From NCBI GenBank assembly GCA_002410505.1, contig DHSO01000023.1, forward strand, positions 1 to 64,000: a stretch of DNA of 64,000 nucleotides, in the 5' to 3' direction. Positions 62,860 to 64,000 of this stretch are shown piece by piece. Each line of letters opens with the position of its first letter. Position 1 is the first letter of the stretch. The position numbers and the translations under genes are program-made. Under the pieces are notes generated by a model, which had not been told where the DNA came from, searched no databases, and was given only the letters and a program-made list of their open reading frames with translations. The DNA comes from Cloacimonetes bacterium UBA5284. Its GTDB lineage: Bacteria; Cloacimonadota; Cloacimonadia; Cloacimonadales; Cloacimonadaceae.

Positions 62860-63749
62860 GTCTGGTAATAGTCGGTTCCATCGGTCTAGACACCATCAGC
62901 ACACCCTCCGGCAGCGTGATAGACGCGATCGGAGGCTCGGCGGTGTACGGCTCCATTTCGGCATCATATTTTACCCGGGTGAAGCTTATCGGCGTGGTGG
63001 GGAGCGATTATCCTCCCTCCGCGATCAAGGTATTGCAACGCCATAATATAAATTTGGATGGTTTGGAGCGGGCAGAGGGAAAAACTTTCCGCTGGACAGG
63101 TGAGTATCATGATCTGAACAAAGCCGAGACATTGCTAACCGAGCTAAATGTCTTTGCGGATTTTGTGCCTCAACTGCCTCAAAGCTGCATCAGCTGCCAC
63201 TCTCTGCTACTGGCAAATATCCATCCAAATCTGCAACTGCAGGTACTGGACAAGACCGGATCTTATCAACATGTCGCGTGTGACACCATGAACTTCTGGA
63301 TCGAAGGCTGTCCGGATGAGCTGGCCAGAGTAATATCCCGGGTGCATATCGTGTTTATGAATGAAGACGAAGTAAAATCCTTTACCAAAGAAACCAATAT
63401 CTTTAGCTCAGCAAAGGCAATACTGGATATGGGGCCCAAGCTGGTGCTGGTAAAACGGGGAGAATACGGCAGCGCAGCCATCACAAAAGACGCGATCTAT
63501 TTTGCCCCCGCCTACCCTATTGGTGTAGTAAAAGATCCCACTGGTGCCGGAGACTCTTTTGCCGGGACCTTTATGGCTTGCCTGGAGGAACATCTGGAGC
63601 TGTCTGAATACGCCATCAAAGAAGCGCTCGGATATGCCACGGTGATGGCAGGCTTGAATGTAAGCGAATTCAGCGTGGGAGGAATCCTCGATATTCCCCG
63701 CGAAAAAATTGATGAATACAAGGAAAACTTATGCCGGATGACCATATAG
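62856..63749 (+). CDS. PfkB-family sugar kinase
   Basis: 297 residues starting at TTG 62856, overlapping the previous stop by 4 bases. Sequence has GSIGLDTISTPSG, the N-terminal GGSAVYGSISASYFTRVKLIGVVG block, and the catalytic/anion-hole DPTGAGDSFAGTFMACL (about 225-241) with the aspartate base. A cytoplasmic kinase of the ribokinase fold; substrate (sugar or nucleoside) uncertain. Confidence 0.87.
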   Translation: MSLVIVGSIGLDTISTPSGSVIDAIGGSAVYGSISASYFTRVKLIGVVGSDYPPSAIKVLQRHNINLDGLERAEGKTFRWTGEYHDLNKAETLLTELNVFADFVPQLPQSCISCHSLLLANIHPNLQLQVLDKTGSYQHVACDTMNFWIEGCPDELARVISRVHIVFMNEDEVKSFTKETNIFSSAKAILDMGPKLVLVKRGEYGSAAITKDAIYFAPAYPIGVVKDPTGAGDSFAGTFMACLEEHLELSEYAIKEALGYATVMAGLNVSEFSVGGILDIPREKIDEYKENLCRMTI

Positions 63750-64000
63750 AATCCATGGATTACAAACAAGCCGGAGTGGATATTGAAGCCGGCGAAAGAG
63801 CCGTACAAAAGATCAAAGACAAGGTGCGCACCACATTCAATGCCAGCGTCTTGAGTGAACTGGGGAGCTTTGGCGGTCTCTACCGCATCGATAGCGCCTG
63901 GAACAATCCCATACTGGTGGCCAGCACCGATGGAGTGGGAACCAAGCTTCTGGTGGCGATTCGAGCCGGGATCTACGATACCGTGGGCCAAGACCTGGTA
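63731..64000 (+). CDS. purM: phosphoribosylformylglycinamidine cyclo-ligase (partial, runs off the window)
   Basis: The first 90 codons are visible. The ATG at 63731 has AGGA 6 bases upstream and overlaps the kinase gene by 19 bases; a second ATG is at 63755. The reading MDYKQAGVDIEAGERAVQKIK and later LVASTDGVGTKLL are the standard PurM start and the DGVGTK motif that binds ATP. It makes AIR in purine synthesis. The 3' end is outside the window. Confidence 0.93.
   Translation, partial: MPDDHIESMDYKQAGVDIEAGERAVQKIKDKVRTTFNASVLSELGSFGGLYRIDSAWNNPILVASTDGVGTKLLVAIRAGIYDTVGQDLV

Noticed and set aside
1..64000. tRNA genes, CRISPR arrays, transposases or prophage genes
   Set aside because: All gaps over 70 bases were read for T-arm motifs and regular repeats, and all long ORFs for transposase or phage motifs; none was found.

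Overview
The window reads as chromosomal DNA of a strictly anaerobic, amino-acid-fermenting Gram-negative bacterium. The best guess is a member of Cloacimonadota (the Candidatus Cloacimonas lineage); this is inference from gene content and was not checked by any search. The pointers are: lysine-fermentation genes (kdd, kamA, kamB-like); several secreted proteins ending in the PNPFNP...GQ...W-G...G-Y...K type C-terminal sorting domain, plus a PorV/PorQ-family outer-membrane protein (type IX secretion style); an anaerobe's oxygen defence (superoxide reductase, rubrerythrin, rubredoxin, ferritin-like proteins); and separate glycyl-tRNA synthetase alpha and beta subunits. There are no rRNAs, tRNAs, phage genes, insertion sequences or CRISPR arrays that I can see. 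Coding density is high and most genes overlap or nearly touch.

Layout. 1-6 kb: a secreted C10-type cysteine protease, a LolC/E-type permease, a ferritin-like protein, rarA and a YbjQ-family protein. 6.0-10.1 kb (minus): a MutS-family ATPase resembling the KamC reactivase ATPase, a split ThrE-type exporter, an HD phosphohydrolase and the RNase P RNA. 10.1-13.6 kb: an intergenic region with a perfect 27-base palindrome, then a DUF47 (PhoU-like) protein, a PiT phosphate transporter and an AEC-family carrier. 13.5-16 kb (minus): superoxide reductase, rubrerythrin, rubredoxin (too short for usual ORF cut-offs), then a ferritin-like protein and tsaB. 16-22.8 kb (minus): recJ, a lipoprotein, lnt, a MerR-type regulator, glyQ, an unknown protein and an N-formylglutamate amidohydrolase-family protein in one tight run.

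23-37.4 kb: a small membrane protein and a patatin-type phospholipase on the plus strand; then on the minus strand a secreted cyclophilin, and a long run reading from htpX through an RlmD-type rRNA methyltransferase, a lipoprotein, an HlyD/RND-type adaptor, a GldA/F/G-like ABC transporter, a DUF4340 protein, a GNAT acetyltransferase and trmFO. A 558-residue unknown membrane protein lies upstream of htpX with an operator-like promoter. 37.8-44 kb: a large SNF2 helicase, a pilin-like small protein, and divergent crtI-like and exported glutathione peroxidase genes.

44-49.6 kb: an apparent operon kdd-kamA-kamB-like-Mn-type CDF exporter-M23 peptidase, ended by a bidirectional terminator present as a perfect 81-base tandem duplication. 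49.7-55 kb: an exported small protein, a secreted M1 aminopeptidase, a 750-base stretch without genes, and a secreted-protein gene interrupted by a frameshift. 55-64 kb: a DUF3795 protein, a PAS histidine kinase with a possible leaderless start, a PTS EIIA (PtsN-like), a PorV/PorQ-family protein, glyS, pta, an aspartate aminotransferase-like enzyme, a small membrane protein, a PfkB-family kinase and the 5' part of purM, which runs off the window.

How it fits together: the lysine genes, Pta and the aminotransferase suit energy conservation from amino acids; the phosphate and amino-acid transporters support uptake and export; the secreted protease, aminopeptidase and cyclophilin with sorting domains look like an extracellular peptide-harvesting set; and the SOR-rubrerythrin-rubredoxin operon protects against oxygen.
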